Of a DNA stretch of 64,000 nucleotides, positions 26,411 through 36,487 are shown one piece after another. Location: NCBI RefSeq assembly GCF_001547525.1, contig NZ_CM003768.1, forward strand, positions 2,976,001 to 3,040,000, given 5' to 3'. Source of the stretch: Burkholderia anthina (GTDB lineage: Bacteria > Pseudomonadota > Gammaproteobacteria > Burkholderiales > Burkholderiaceae). Each line of letters opens with the position of its first letter. Within the stretch, counting starts at the first letter, position 1. Position numbers and translations under genes: made by a program. Under the pieces are notes generated by a model that searched no databases, had not been told where the DNA came from, and saw only the letters and a program-made list of their open reading frames with translations.

Positions 26411-26761
26411 ATGCCGATCTACGCCTATCGATGCGAAGCGTGCGGTTTCGCGAAGGACGTGCTCCAGAAGATGAGCGACGCGCCGCTGTCGCAATGCCCT
26501 GAATGCGGGAAGGATGCTTTTCGCAAACAGGTGACTGCCGCCGGGTTCCAGCTCAAGGGCTCGGGGTGGTATGTCACCGATTTCCGCGGTGGCTCGGGCG
26601 GCACCAGCGCACCGGCGGCGGCGGCGGCGTCGGGCGACGCGGCGCCGGCAGCCTCCGGGGCGGAACCCGCGGCCGCGCCGGCCGCGGCGAGCAGTTCAAG
26701 CAGCACCACGACGACGAGCGCCGCGCCGGCACCGGCTGCGACGCCCGCCGCCGGCAGTTGA
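26411..26761 (+). CDS. FmdB family zinc-ribbon protein
   Basis: A 116-residue protein. The first 45 residues are the FmdB regulatory-type zinc ribbon MPIYAYRCEACGF...CPECGK with two CxxC pairs. A conserved GFQLKGSGWYVTDFR segment follows. The last 50 residues are low-complexity Ala/Ser/Thr/Pro (runs of Ser and Thr), probably disordered. FmdB was first described next to formamidase and acetamidase genes, but this short type is widespread with no fixed role. It precedes DUF502 and aspS, a common arrangement in this group of bacteria. Confidence 0.9.
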   Translation: MPIYAYRCEACGFAKDVLQKMSDAPLSQCPECGKDAFRKQVTAAGFQLKGSGWYVTDFRGGSGGTSAPAAAAASGDAAPAASGAEPAAAPAAASSSSSTTTTSAAPAPAATPAAGS

Positions 26762-26822
26762 CCGTCGCGGCCCGGCCGGGTCGCGACCAACCCGCGCCGC
26801 CGGCGCGGTTCATTGACGGCAG

Positions 26823-27473
26823 ATGATGAAAAAGACGACCCTGAAAACGGTGTTCCTGACCGGCTTGCTGGTTCTCGTCCCGCTCGCGATCACGCTGTGG
26901 GTGCTCGGCCTCATCATCGGCACGATGGATCAGACGCTGCTCCTGCTGCCCGAATCGTGGCAGCCCGAGCGGATGCTCGGCTTCCATCTGCCGGGGATCG
27001 GCGCGGTGCTGACGCTCGCGTTCATCTTCGTGGTCGGGCTGGCCACGCAGAACTTCATCGGCCAGAAGCTCGTCACGTGGTGGAACGCGGTCGTGCGCCA
27101 CATCCCGGTGGTCGGGCCGATCTACACGAGCGTCAAGCAGGTATCGGACACGCTGCTGTCGAGCAGCGGCAACGCGTTCCGCAAGGCGCTGCTGATCGAA
27201 TACCCGCGCCGCGGCTCGTATACGATCGCGTTTCTGACCGGCGTGCCCGGCGGCGACGTGGTCAACCATCTGACGGAAGAGTACGTGAGCGTGTACGTGC
27301 CCACGACGCCGAACCCGACATCCGGCTTCTTCCTGATCCTGCCGAAGAGCGAAGTCATCGAACTCGACATGTCGGTCGATGCCGCGCTCAAGTACATCGT
27401 CTCGATGGGCGTCGTGGCGCCTTCGGCGCCGGTTCCGGCGCCCGCCCGCCGTCCCGTCGAGCCGCCGCTGTAA
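26823..27473 (+). CDS. DUF502 inner-membrane protein
   Basis: A 216-residue protein with two strong membrane segments (about 8-32 and 57-77), followed by the DUF502 core: NFIGQKLVTWWNAVVRHIPVVGPIYTSVKQVSDTLL, then FRKALLIEYPRRGSYTIAFLTG and a soluble C-terminal part ending in a proline-rich tail. Family members are conserved in many bacteria and plants (COV-like) with unknown biochemical function. ATG at 26826 is an alternative start. The gene is located between fmdB and aspS, spaced 61 and 67 bases. Confidence 0.9.
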   Translation: MMKKTTLKTVFLTGLLVLVPLAITLWVLGLIIGTMDQTLLLLPESWQPERMLGFHLPGIGAVLTLAFIFVVGLATQNFIGQKLVTWWNAVVRHIPVVGPIYTSVKQVSDTLLSSSGNAFRKALLIEYPRRGSYTIAFLTGVPGGDVVNHLTEEYVSVYVPTTPNPTSGFFLILPKSEVIELDMSVDAALKYIVSMGVVAPSAPVPAPARRPVEPPL

Positions 27474-27540
27474 GTAAAGAATCATCGCCCGGGCCGCGCG
27501 TTGCGGCGCCCGTTGATCAAACCGAACGAAAGCAAACATC

Positions 27541-29343
<1,803 letters not shown>

Positions 29344-29360
29344 CGCGCTTTCGCCCCCTC

Positions 29361-29427
29361 TGTCGTGTGTGCGGTCACGCCCACACGACACCCATGAAAA
29401 AGGCGCTGATGCGCCTTTTTCATTTTT
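29361..29427 (+). terminator. Two tandem hairpins after aspS, the second a bidirectional terminator
   Basis: Hairpin 1: TGTCGTGTG/CACACGACA at 29361-29390. Hairpin 2: GAAAAAGGCGC, loop TGAT, GCGCCTTTTTC at 29395-29420 or so, followed by a further T-rich run to 29427. The second has A and T tracts on both sides and can stop transcription in both directions. Confidence 0.8.
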
Positions 29428-29503
29428 TGCGGTACAGTCGCAGCACTTGCCGCACGTTCGGGGCACAGGGTCGACGCACGGCCTCGTGCCGCATGAAACC
29501 AAG

Positions 29504-29998
29504 ATGACGAAGCCGCCGAAAATCCCTGAATCCGTTCTCGTCGTGATCTACACGCCCGACCTCGACGTGCTCGTGATCAAGCGTGCCGACCAGCCCGATT
29601 TCTGGCAATCGGTCACCGGCTCGAAGGACGCGCTCGACGAGCCGCTCGCGCTCACCGCCGCGCGCGAAGTAGCCGAGGAAACCGGCATCGCGGTCGGCAC
29701 GCCCGACGTGCCGGCCAGCGCGCTCGTCGACTGGCATCACCGGATCGAATACACGATCTATCCGCAATACCTGCACCGCTATGCGCCGGGCGTCACGCGC
29801 AACGTCGAGCACTGGTTCGGGCTGTGCGTGCCGCATCGCGTCGACGTGACGCTGTCGCCGCGCGAGCACGTCGATCACGCGTGGCTGCCGTTCCGCGAGG
29901 CGGCCGCGCGCTGTTTCTCGCCGTCGAACGCCGAGGCGATTCTGCAATTGCCCGTACGCGTGGCGCTCGCGCGCGCGCCGCACGGCTCGTCCGCATGA
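29504..29998 (+). CDS. nudB: Dihydroneopterin triphosphate diphosphatase (Nudix)
   Basis: A 164-residue Nudix hydrolase. The Nudix box reads G-SKDALD-E-PLALTAA-REVAEETGI; the first spacer is one residue longer than the usual five. Flanking features (SVLVVIYTPDLDVLVIKRADQPDFWQSVTGS; YTIYPQYLHRYAPGVTRNVEHWFGL) match NudB, which removes pyrophosphate from dihydroneopterin triphosphate in folate synthesis. The start is ATG 29504; a four-codon frame (MKPR) begins at 29493 and overlaps it, perhaps without meaning. Its stop overlaps the next start (ATGA), coupling it to the cardiolipin synthase gene. Confidence 0.9.
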   Translation: MTKPPKIPESVLVVIYTPDLDVLVIKRADQPDFWQSVTGSKDALDEPLALTAAREVAEETGIAVGTPDVPASALVDWHHRIEYTIYPQYLHRYAPGVTRNVEHWFGLCVPHRVDVTLSPREHVDHAWLPFREAAARCFSPSNAEAILQLPVRVALARAPHGSSA

Positions 29999-31269
29999 AT
30001 GCGGAGACCCGCAAGCGCTTCGCGCAATTGCGGCAGATGTTCCTGCAGGAGCGCGGCTCCGCATCGCGGCTCGCGTTTACGGCCGGCAACACCGTGCGAC
30101 TGTGCGAAACCGGCGGCGAATTCTTCCAGGCGCTGATCGATCGGATCGATGCCGCCCGCGAGCAGGTGATGCTCGAAACCTACATCTTCTGCGACGACGC
30201 GGCCGGCCGGCCGGTGTCGGACGCGCTGATCCGCGCGGCGCGGCGCGGCGTGCGCGTGCGCGTGATCACCGACGGCATCGGCACCGCCCGCCTGCCGCTG
30301 TTCGACACGTGGGCCGAGGCCGGTGTCGAGCACTGCATCTACAACCGCTACCTGTTCGGCCGCTTCGGCTTCTCGCGCACGCACCGCAAGCTCGCGGTGG
30401 TCGATCACGCGGTCGCGTTCTGCGGCGGCATCAACATCGTCGACGACTACACGCAGGGCAGCGCGACGCTGCCGTTCCCGCGCTGGGATTTCGCGGTCGA
30501 GATGGCTGGGCCCGCGGTGTCCGACGTGCACGCCGCGTTCGAGCTGCAGTGGCACAGGATCCAGTTCGGCCACAAGCCGTACGCGCAGTACGCGGCCGGG
30601 CTGCACGGCGGCGAAGCGTTCCCGGACATGTTCCGGCGCTGGATGCGCAGCCACCGGTGGATCAAGGCCGGCGCGCTGCGGGTCGTGACGGAGCCGAGCG
30701 TCGCGTTCGTCGCGCGCGACAACGTCGTGAACCGCCGCGCGATCGAGAAGGCGTATCTCGCGGCGATCGGCCAGGCGCGCCAGCGGATCCTGCTCGCGAA
30801 TCCGTACTTCATGCCGGGCCGCAAGCTGCGCCGCGCGCTGACGGGCGCGGCCCGCCGCGGCGTCGACGTGCAGGTGCTGATCGGCCGCAAGGAGTTCACG
30901 GCGCTCGATACGGCCGTGCCGTTCCTGTATCACTCGCTGTTGCGCGCGGGCGTGCGCGTCGCCGAATACGACAAGACGATCCTGCACGGCAAGGTCGCCG
31001 TGATCGACGACAACTGGGCGACGGTCGGCTCGTCGAATCTGGACGCGCTGAGCCTGATGCTGAACAATGAAGCGAACGTCGTGCTGGTGCGCTACGATGC
31101 AGTCACGAACCAGTTGCGCGACGCGATCGCCACCGCGTTCGCCGAAGGGCGCGAGATCGACGCCGCGCACTACGCCGCGCGCCCGCGCATCGAGCGGCTG
31201 CTGAGCTGGCTCGCGTACACGACCTATCGTGTCGTGATGAAGGCGCTGACGGTCGGCGGTTACGACTGA
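29995..31269 (+). CDS. clsB: Phospholipase D family cardiolipin synthase, ClsB-like
   Basis: A 424-residue protein with two PLD catalytic HKD motifs: THRKLAVVDHAVAFCGG near 128 and LHGKVAVIDDNWATVGSSN near 328. It lacks the two N-terminal membrane helices of ClsA and matches the length and layout of ClsB (E. coli, 413 residues). It would join phospholipids to form cardiolipin at the inner membrane. The start overlaps the nudB stop. The nearest downstream gene has its own promoter region. The symbol is by family resemblance, not by functional proof. Confidence 0.85.
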   Translation: MNAETRKRFAQLRQMFLQERGSASRLAFTAGNTVRLCETGGEFFQALIDRIDAAREQVMLETYIFCDDAAGRPVSDALIRAARRGVRVRVITDGIGTARLPLFDTWAEAGVEHCIYNRYLFGRFGFSRTHRKLAVVDHAVAFCGGINIVDDYTQGSATLPFPRWDFAVEMAGPAVSDVHAAFELQWHRIQFGHKPYAQYAAGLHGGEAFPDMFRRWMRSHRWIKAGALRVVTEPSVAFVARDNVVNRRAIEKAYLAAIGQARQRILLANPYFMPGRKLRRALTGAARRGVDVQVLIGRKEFTALDTAVPFLYHSLLRAGVRVAEYDKTILHGKVAVIDDNWATVGSSNLDALSLMLNNEANVVLVRYDAVTNQLRDAIATAFAEGREIDAAHYAARPRIERLLSWLAYTTYRVVMKALTVGGYD

Positions 31270-31298
31270 CGCAGACTAAGCATTCACTTCAAAATCCG

Positions 31299-31453
31299 TC
31301 CGCACGTTCGTGCGGAAAAGCCGCTCCGGTCCCGCCGGAATCGCGCAAAATAGCGGCTCGGTTAGACACCGGTTTCTAATAATTTCCTTGTTTCGCGAGC
31401 GGCCGCACTCAATAATAGTACGGCCGTTCGATTTTATTCGAACCCCCGAACGG
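31299..31453. promoter_or_regulatory. Operator-like palindromes and candidate promoter upstream of the TetR gene
   Basis: Three inverted repeats lie in this AT-rich gap. They are TCCGCACG-TT-CGTGCGGA at 31299-31316, GTTCGA-TTTTAT-TCGAAC at 31426-31443, and wider CCGTTCG (31424-31430) paired with CGAACGG (31447-31453). A promoter-like TTGTTT at 31388-31393 with AATAAT at 31411-31416 (spacer 17) stands before the second site. The last repeats lie about 15-40 bases before the TetR start codon, where an autoregulatory operator is expected. The first may instead be the end of the cardiolipin synthase transcript. Confidence 0.5.
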
Positions 31454-31467
31454 TTACAGAAATAGCT

Positions 31468-32067
31468 ATGCGAAAAGGCGAACAGACGCGTGCCGCGATA
31501 CTCGAAGCTGCTTTGGACCTCGCCAGCCGTGACGGGCTGGAGGGGCTGACGATCGGCCTGCTGGCCGAGCGCATGCAGATGAGCAAGAGCGGCGTGTTCG
31601 CGCACTTCGGATCGCGCGAGGACCTGCAGGTCGAGGTCGTCCGCGAGTACCACCATCGTTTCGAGAACGAGGTGTTCTTTCCGAGCCTGCGCGAGGCGCG
31701 CGGTCTGCCGCGTCTTCGGGCAATGCTGGCGCGCTGGATGGAGAAGCGCATCCAGGAGGTGACGACCGGGTGCATCTACATCAGCGGCGCGGTGGAGTAC
31801 GACGACCGGCCGGACAGCCCCGTGCGCGAACAGTTGATCGCGAGCGTGACCGCCTGGCGTGCCGCGTTGCTGCGCGCCATTTCGCAGGCGATGGAAGAAG
31901 GGCATCTGCGCGCGGATACGGATCCGGAATTGATGCTCTTCGAGTTGTACAGCTTCACGCTCGGCCTGCATCACGACGCACGCTTCCTGCATTCGCCGGA
32001 CGCCGTGCGCCTCACGTGGGCCGCGCTGGAAAAGACGATTGTTTCGTATCAGAGCGAGAGCCGTTAG
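31468..32067 (+). CDS. TetR/AcrR family regulator of the adjacent beta-oxidation genes
   Basis: A 199-residue regulator. The N-terminal helix-turn-helix is typical of TetR (RAAILEAALDLASRDGLEGLTIGLLAERMQMSKSGVFAHFGSREDL, about residues 8-52), and a helical ligand-binding domain follows (C-terminal part resembling the TetR_C group with YxxTLGLHHDARFL). It precedes a full fatty-acid beta-oxidation set on the same strand, so it likely acts like FadR of Gram-positive bacteria: repressing in the absence of long-chain acyl-CoA. That is context inference. Candidate operators lie just upstream. It has an N-terminal start at ATG 31468 with no clear ribosome site. Confidence 0.88.
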   Translation: MRKGEQTRAAILEAALDLASRDGLEGLTIGLLAERMQMSKSGVFAHFGSREDLQVEVVREYHHRFENEVFFPSLREARGLPRLRAMLARWMEKRIQEVTTGCIYISGAVEYDDRPDSPVREQLIASVTAWRAALLRAISQAMEEGHLRADTDPELMLFELYSFTLGLHHDARFLHSPDAVRLTWAALEKTIVSYQSESR

Positions 32068-32124
32068 CGGCGCGTGACCCGCCCGCCAGGAGCTCGAGCC
32101 GTTTGCCCACCTTTGGAGAGAGTC

Positions 32125-33912
32125 ATGGGACAGTACGCCGCGCCGCTGCGCGACATGCAATTCGTGTTGCACGAGCTTCTGAACGTCGAAGCCGAAGTCA
32201 AGCAAATGCCCAAGCATGCGGACCTCGACGCCGACACGATCAACCAGGTCCTCGAGGAAGCGGGCAAGTTCTGCTCCGAGGTACTGTTCCCGCTGAACCA
32301 GGTCGGTGACCGCGAAGGCTGCACGTATGAAGGCGACGGCGTCGTGAAGACCCCGACCGGCTTCAAGGAGGCCTACCGGCAATACGTCGAGGCCGGCTGG
32401 CCGGCGCTCGGCTGCGATCCGGACTACGGCGGCCAGGGCCTGCCCGCGTTCGTGAACAACGCACTCTACGAAATGCTGAACTCGGCGAACCAGGCCTGGA
32501 CGATGTATCCGGGCCTGTCGCACGGCGCGTACGAATGCCTGCACGCGCACGGCGCGCCGGAACTGCAGCAGCAATACCTGCCGAAGCTCGTGTCGGGCGA
32601 ATGGACCGGCACGATGTGCCTGACCGAGCCGCACTGCGGCACCGATCTCGGCATCCTGCGCACCAAGGCCGAACCGAACGGCGACGGCTCGTACTCGATC
32701 AGCGGCACGAAGATCTTCATCTCGAGCGGCGAGCACGACATGTCGAAGAACATCGTCCACCTCGTGCTCGCGCGCCTGCCGGACGCGCCGCAAGGCACGA
32801 AGGGGATCTCGCTGTTCATCGTGCCGAAGTTCATTCCGGACGCTTCGGGCGAGCCCGGCGAGCGCAACGGCATCAAGTGCGGCTCGATCGAGCACAAGAT
32901 GGGCATCCACGGCAACTCGACGTGCGTGATGAACCTCGACGGTGCGAAGGGCTGGATGGTCGGCGAGCCGAACAAGGGCTTGAACGCGATGTTCGTGATG
33001 ATGAATGCCGCGCGTCTGGGTGTCGGCATGCAGGGCCTCGGCCTCACGGAAGTCGCGTACCAGAACTCGCTGACGTACGCGAAGGAACGCCTGCAGATGC
33101 GTTCGCTGACCGGCCCGAAGGCGCCGGACAAGCCGGCCGATCCGATCATCGTGCATCCGGACGTGCGCCGCATGCTGCTCACGCAGAAGGCCTACGCGGA
33201 AGGCGCGCGCGCATTCACGTACTGGTCCGCGCTGCAGATCGACAAGGAGCTGTCGCACGCCGACGAAGCGGTGCGCAAGGAAGCGGCCGACCTCGTCGCG
33301 CTGCTCACGCCGATCATCAAGGCGTTCCTGACCGACAACGCGTTCGAGTGCACGAACCATGCGATGCAGATCTACGGCGGCCACGGCTTCATCTCCGAGT
33401 GGGGCATGGAGCAGTACGTGCGCGACGCGCGGATCAACATGATCTACGAAGGCACGAACTCGATCCAGTCGCTCGACCTGCTGGGCCGCAAGGTGCTCGG
33501 CGACATGGGCGCGAAGCTGAAGAAGTTCGGCAAGCTCGTGACCGAATTCGCGGAAGCCGAAGGCGTGAAGCCCGAGATGGCCGAGTTCATCAACCCGCTC
33601 GCCGACATCGGTGAAAAGGTGCAGAAGCTGACGATGGAAATCGGCATGAAGGCGATGCAGAACCCGGACGAAGTCGGCGCCGCGGCCGTGCCGTACCTGC
33701 GCACCGTCGGCCACCTGGTGTTCTCGTACTTCTGGGCGCGCATGGCGCGCATCGCGCTCGACAACGAAGCGTCGGGCGATCCGTTCTACAAGTCGAAGCT
33801 CGCCACCGCCCGCTTCTACTTCGCGCGCCTGCTGCCCGAAACGGCATCGACGATCCGCGCCGCGCGCGCCGGTTCGAAGACGCTGATGGAAGTCGACGAA
33901 TCGCTGTTCTGA
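32125..33912 (+). CDS. fadE: Acyl-CoA dehydrogenase, long FadE-like form
   Basis: A 595-residue flavoprotein. The N-terminal region is the AcylCoA_DH_N type (MGQYAAPLRDMQFVLHELLNVEAEV). The core has the FAD/substrate motif CLTEPHCGTDLG and the catalytic base in RINMIYEGTNSIQSLDLLGR (Glu442). An extended C-terminal helical domain ends near EVDESLF. This long type is found in beta-proteobacteria and in AcdA/FadE-like enzymes and introduces the trans-2 double bond in acyl-CoA. The start (ATG 32125) has a GGAGAGA ribosome site. It begins 57 bases after the TetR gene and leads the operon. The symbol is by role in the cluster. Confidence 0.92.
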   Translation: MGQYAAPLRDMQFVLHELLNVEAEVKQMPKHADLDADTINQVLEEAGKFCSEVLFPLNQVGDREGCTYEGDGVVKTPTGFKEAYRQYVEAGWPALGCDPDYGGQGLPAFVNNALYEMLNSANQAWTMYPGLSHGAYECLHAHGAPELQQQYLPKLVSGEWTGTMCLTEPHCGTDLGILRTKAEPNGDGSYSISGTKIFISSGEHDMSKNIVHLVLARLPDAPQGTKGISLFIVPKFIPDASGEPGERNGIKCGSIEHKMGIHGNSTCVMNLDGAKGWMVGEPNKGLNAMFVMMNAARLGVGMQGLGLTEVAYQNSLTYAKERLQMRSLTGPKAPDKPADPIIVHPDVRRMLLTQKAYAEGARAFTYWSALQIDKELSHADEAVRKEAADLVALLTPIIKAFLTDNAFECTNHAMQIYGGHGFISEWGMEQYVRDARINMIYEGTNSIQSLDLLGRKVLGDMGAKLKKFGKLVTEFAEAEGVKPEMAEFINPLADIGEKVQKLTMEIGMKAMQNPDEVGAAAVPYLRTVGHLVFSYFWARMARIALDNEASGDPFYKSKLATARFYFARLLPETASTIRAARAGSKTLMEVDESLF

Positions 33913-33920
33913 TCCAAGTC

Positions 33921-33947
33921 CGGGCGGTGCGCGCCGCGCGCCGCCCG
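33921..33947. repeat. GC-rich hairpin between fadE-like and fadN-like genes
   Basis: CGGGCGG at one side and CCGCCCG at the other, with inner GCGCG/CGCGC pairing. No T run follows. It probably tunes mRNA stability or partial termination between the two genes. Confidence 0.45.
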
Positions 33948-34024
33948 AACGCAACGGTTCTGGTACTCACTTCGCCGTGCAGCCCCCATATTCCGCGCTG
34001 CACGACACTATCCGGAGACATCCC

Positions 34025-36460
34025 GTGAGCAATTTCCTGATTCGCAAGGTCGCCGTGCTGGGCGCCGGCGTGATGGGCGCGCAGATCGCCGCGCACCTCG
34101 TCAACGCGCGCGTGCCGGTGCTGCTGTTCGACCTGCCGGCCAAGGAAGGCCCGAAAAACGCGATCGCGCTGAAGGCGATCGAGAACCTGAAGAAGCTGTC
34201 GCCCGCGCCGTTCGGCGTGAAGGACGACGCGAAGTATCTCGAAGCGGCGAACTACGAGGACGACATCGCGAAGCTCGCCGAATGCGACGTCGTGATCGAG
34301 GCGATCGCCGAGCGGATGGACTGGAAGCACGACCTGTACAAGAAGGTCGCACCGCACATCGCCTCGCACGCGATCTTCGCGACCAACACGTCGGGCCTGT
34401 CGATCACGAAGCTGTCCGAAGGTTTCTCGGACGAGCTGAAGGCGCGCTTCTGCGGCGTGCATTTCTTCAACCCGCCGCGCTACATGCACCTCGTCGAGCT
34501 GATCCCGACCGCGCATACGCGCCCGGAAATCCTCGACCAGCTCGAAACCTTCCTGACGAGCGTCGTCGGCAAGGGCGTCGTGCGCGCGAAGGACACGCCG
34601 AACTTCATCGCGAACCGCGTCGGCATCTTCTCGATCCTCGCGGTGATCACCGAGGCCGCGAAGTTCGGCCTGCGCTTCGACGAAGTCGACGACCTGACGG
34701 GCAGCCGCCTCGGCCGCGCGAAGTCGGCGACGTTCCGCACCGCGGACGTGGTCGGCCTCGACACGATGGCGCACGTGATCAAGACGATGCAGGACAACCT
34801 CGCCGACGATCCGTTCTTCCCGGTCTACCAGACGCCCGCCGTGCTCGCCGAGCTGGTGAAGCAGGGCGCGCTCGGCCAGAAGACGGGCGGCGGGTTCTAC
34901 AAGAAGGAAGGCAAGGCGATCAAGGTGCTCGACGCGAAGACGGGCACCTACGTCGACTCGGGCGCGAAGGCGGACGAAACGGTCGGCCGCATCCTGAAGC
35001 GTCCGCCGGCGGAACGCCTGAAGCTGCTGCGCGAGACGAACCATCCGCACGCGCAGTTCCTGTGGTCGATCTTCCGCGACGTGTTCCATTACATCGGCGT
35101 GCATCTCGAATCGATCGCCGACAACGCGCGCGACGTCGATCTCGCGATCCGCTGGGGCTTCGGCTGGAACGAAGGCCCGTTCGAAGGCTGGCAGGCCGCC
35201 GGCTGGAAGCAGGTCGCCGAGTGGGTGCAGGAAGACATCGCGGCCGGCAAGGCGCTCGCGAACGTGCCGCTGCCGTCGTGGGTGCTCGAAGGCCCGGTCG
35301 CCGAGAAGGGCGGCGTGCACACGGCCGAAGGCTCGTGGGCGCCGGCCGCCAAGCGTTTCGTGCCGCGTTCGGACCTGGCCGTGTACGACAAGCAGGTGTT
35401 CCGTGCGCCGCTCGTCGGCGAAGCCGGCGCCGACCCGAAGACGTACGGCAAGACGCTGTTCGAAACCGACGCGGTGCGCGCGTGGGTCGACGACCGTGCC
35501 GGCGAGGACGACGTCGTGATCGTGTCGTTCAAGTCGAAGATGAACACGATCGGACCGAGCGTGATCGACGGCCTCGTGCAGGCGATCGAACTCGCGGAGA
35601 AGGACTACAAGGGCGTGGTGATCTGGCAGCCGACGTCGCTGAAGCTCGGCACGCCGGGCGGCCCGTTCTCGGCCGGCGCGAACCTCGAAGAGGCGATGCC
35701 CGCGTTCATGATGGGCGGCGCGAAGGGCATCGAGCCGTTCGTGAAGAAGTTCCAGGAAGGCATGCTGCGCGTGAAGTACGCGAACGTGCCGGTCGTCGCG
35801 GCCGTGTCGGGCATCGCGCTCGGCGGCGGGTGCGAGCTGATGCTGCACAGCGCGAAGCGCGTCGTGCACGTCGAGAGCTACATCGGCCTCGTCGAAGTGG
35901 GCGTCGGCCTCGTGCCGGCCGGCGGCGGCCTGAAGGAAGCGGCACTGCGCGCAGCGGAAGCCGCGACGGCCGCGAACGCGACCACCGACATCCTGAAGTT
36001 CGTCACGAAGTCGTTCGAGAACGCGGCGATGGCGAAGGTGTCGTCGTCCGCGCACGACGCGCGTGCGATGGGCTACGTGAAGCCGTCCGACACGATCGTC
36101 TTCAACGTGTTCGAACTGCTCGACACCGCGAAGAAGGAAGCGCGTGCGCTGGCCGCCACCGGCTACCGCGCGCCGCTGCGCGCGAAGGACGTGCCGGTCG
36201 CGGGCCGCTCGGCGATCGCGACGATCAAGGCGTCGCTCGTCAACATGCGTGACGGCCGCTTCATCAGCGACCACGACTATCTGATCGCGAGCCGCATCGC
36301 CGAAGCCGTGTGCGGCGGCGACGTCGAAGCCGGCAGCCTCGTCGACGAAGAATGGCTGCTCGCGCTGGAGCGTCGCGCGTTCGTCGAGCTGCTCGGCACG
36401 CAGAAGACGCAGGAACGGATCATGGGCATGTTGCAGACCGGCAAGCCGGTGCGTAACTGA
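34025..36460 (+). CDS. fadN: 3-hydroxyacyl-CoA dehydrogenase / enoyl-CoA hydratase fusion (FadN-type)
   Basis: An 811-residue bifunctional enzyme. Residues about 5-190 form a Rossmann fold of 3-hydroxyacyl-CoA dehydrogenase (VAVLGAGVMGAQIAAHL; the catalytic His in HFFNPPRYMHLVELIP), and about 190-300 the C-terminal dehydrogenase domain. A crotonase domain follows near 480-720 with GGGCELMLHSAKRVVHVESYIGLVEVGVGLVPAGGG. The order, dehydrogenase first, is reversed compared with E. coli FadB and matches FadN of Bacillus subtilis. It performs hydration and oxidation steps of beta-oxidation. The start is GTG 34025, with GGAGA upstream. Confidence 0.94.
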   Translation: MSNFLIRKVAVLGAGVMGAQIAAHLVNARVPVLLFDLPAKEGPKNAIALKAIENLKKLSPAPFGVKDDAKYLEAANYEDDIAKLAECDVVIEAIAERMDWKHDLYKKVAPHIASHAIFATNTSGLSITKLSEGFSDELKARFCGVHFFNPPRYMHLVELIPTAHTRPEILDQLETFLTSVVGKGVVRAKDTPNFIANRVGIFSILAVITEAAKFGLRFDEVDDLTGSRLGRAKSATFRTADVVGLDTMAHVIKTMQDNLADDPFFPVYQTPAVLAELVKQGALGQKTGGGFYKKEGKAIKVLDAKTGTYVDSGAKADETVGRILKRPPAERLKLLRETNHPHAQFLWSIFRDVFHYIGVHLESIADNARDVDLAIRWGFGWNEGPFEGWQAAGWKQVAEWVQEDIAAGKALANVPLPSWVLEGPVAEKGGVHTAEGSWAPAAKRFVPRSDLAVYDKQVFRAPLVGEAGADPKTYGKTLFETDAVRAWVDDRAGEDDVVIVSFKSKMNTIGPSVIDGLVQAIELAEKDYKGVVIWQPTSLKLGTPGGPFSAGANLEEAMPAFMMGGAKGIEPFVKKFQEGMLRVKYANVPVVAAVSGIALGGGCELMLHSAKRVVHVESYIGLVEVGVGLVPAGGGLKEAALRAAEAATAANATTDILKFVTKSFENAAMAKVSSSAHDARAMGYVKPSDTIVFNVFELLDTAKKEARALAATGYRAPLRAKDVPVAGRSAIATIKASLVNMRDGRFISDHDYLIASRIAEAVCGGDVEAGSLVDEEWLLALERRAFVELLGTQKTQERIMGMLQTGKPVRN

Positions 36461-36487
36461 GCGAGCGGATAAGGCAAGGAGTTTCAA

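Noticed and set aside
26600..26760. Repeated GCG and AGC runs that look like a small repeat array
   Set aside because: They encode the Ala/Ser/Thr tail of the FmdB protein in frame; no regular unit as in a CRISPR or tandem repeat.
29493..29507. Four-codon leader frame overlapping the nudB start
   Set aside because: Too short to assess and without a ribosome site; probably chance.
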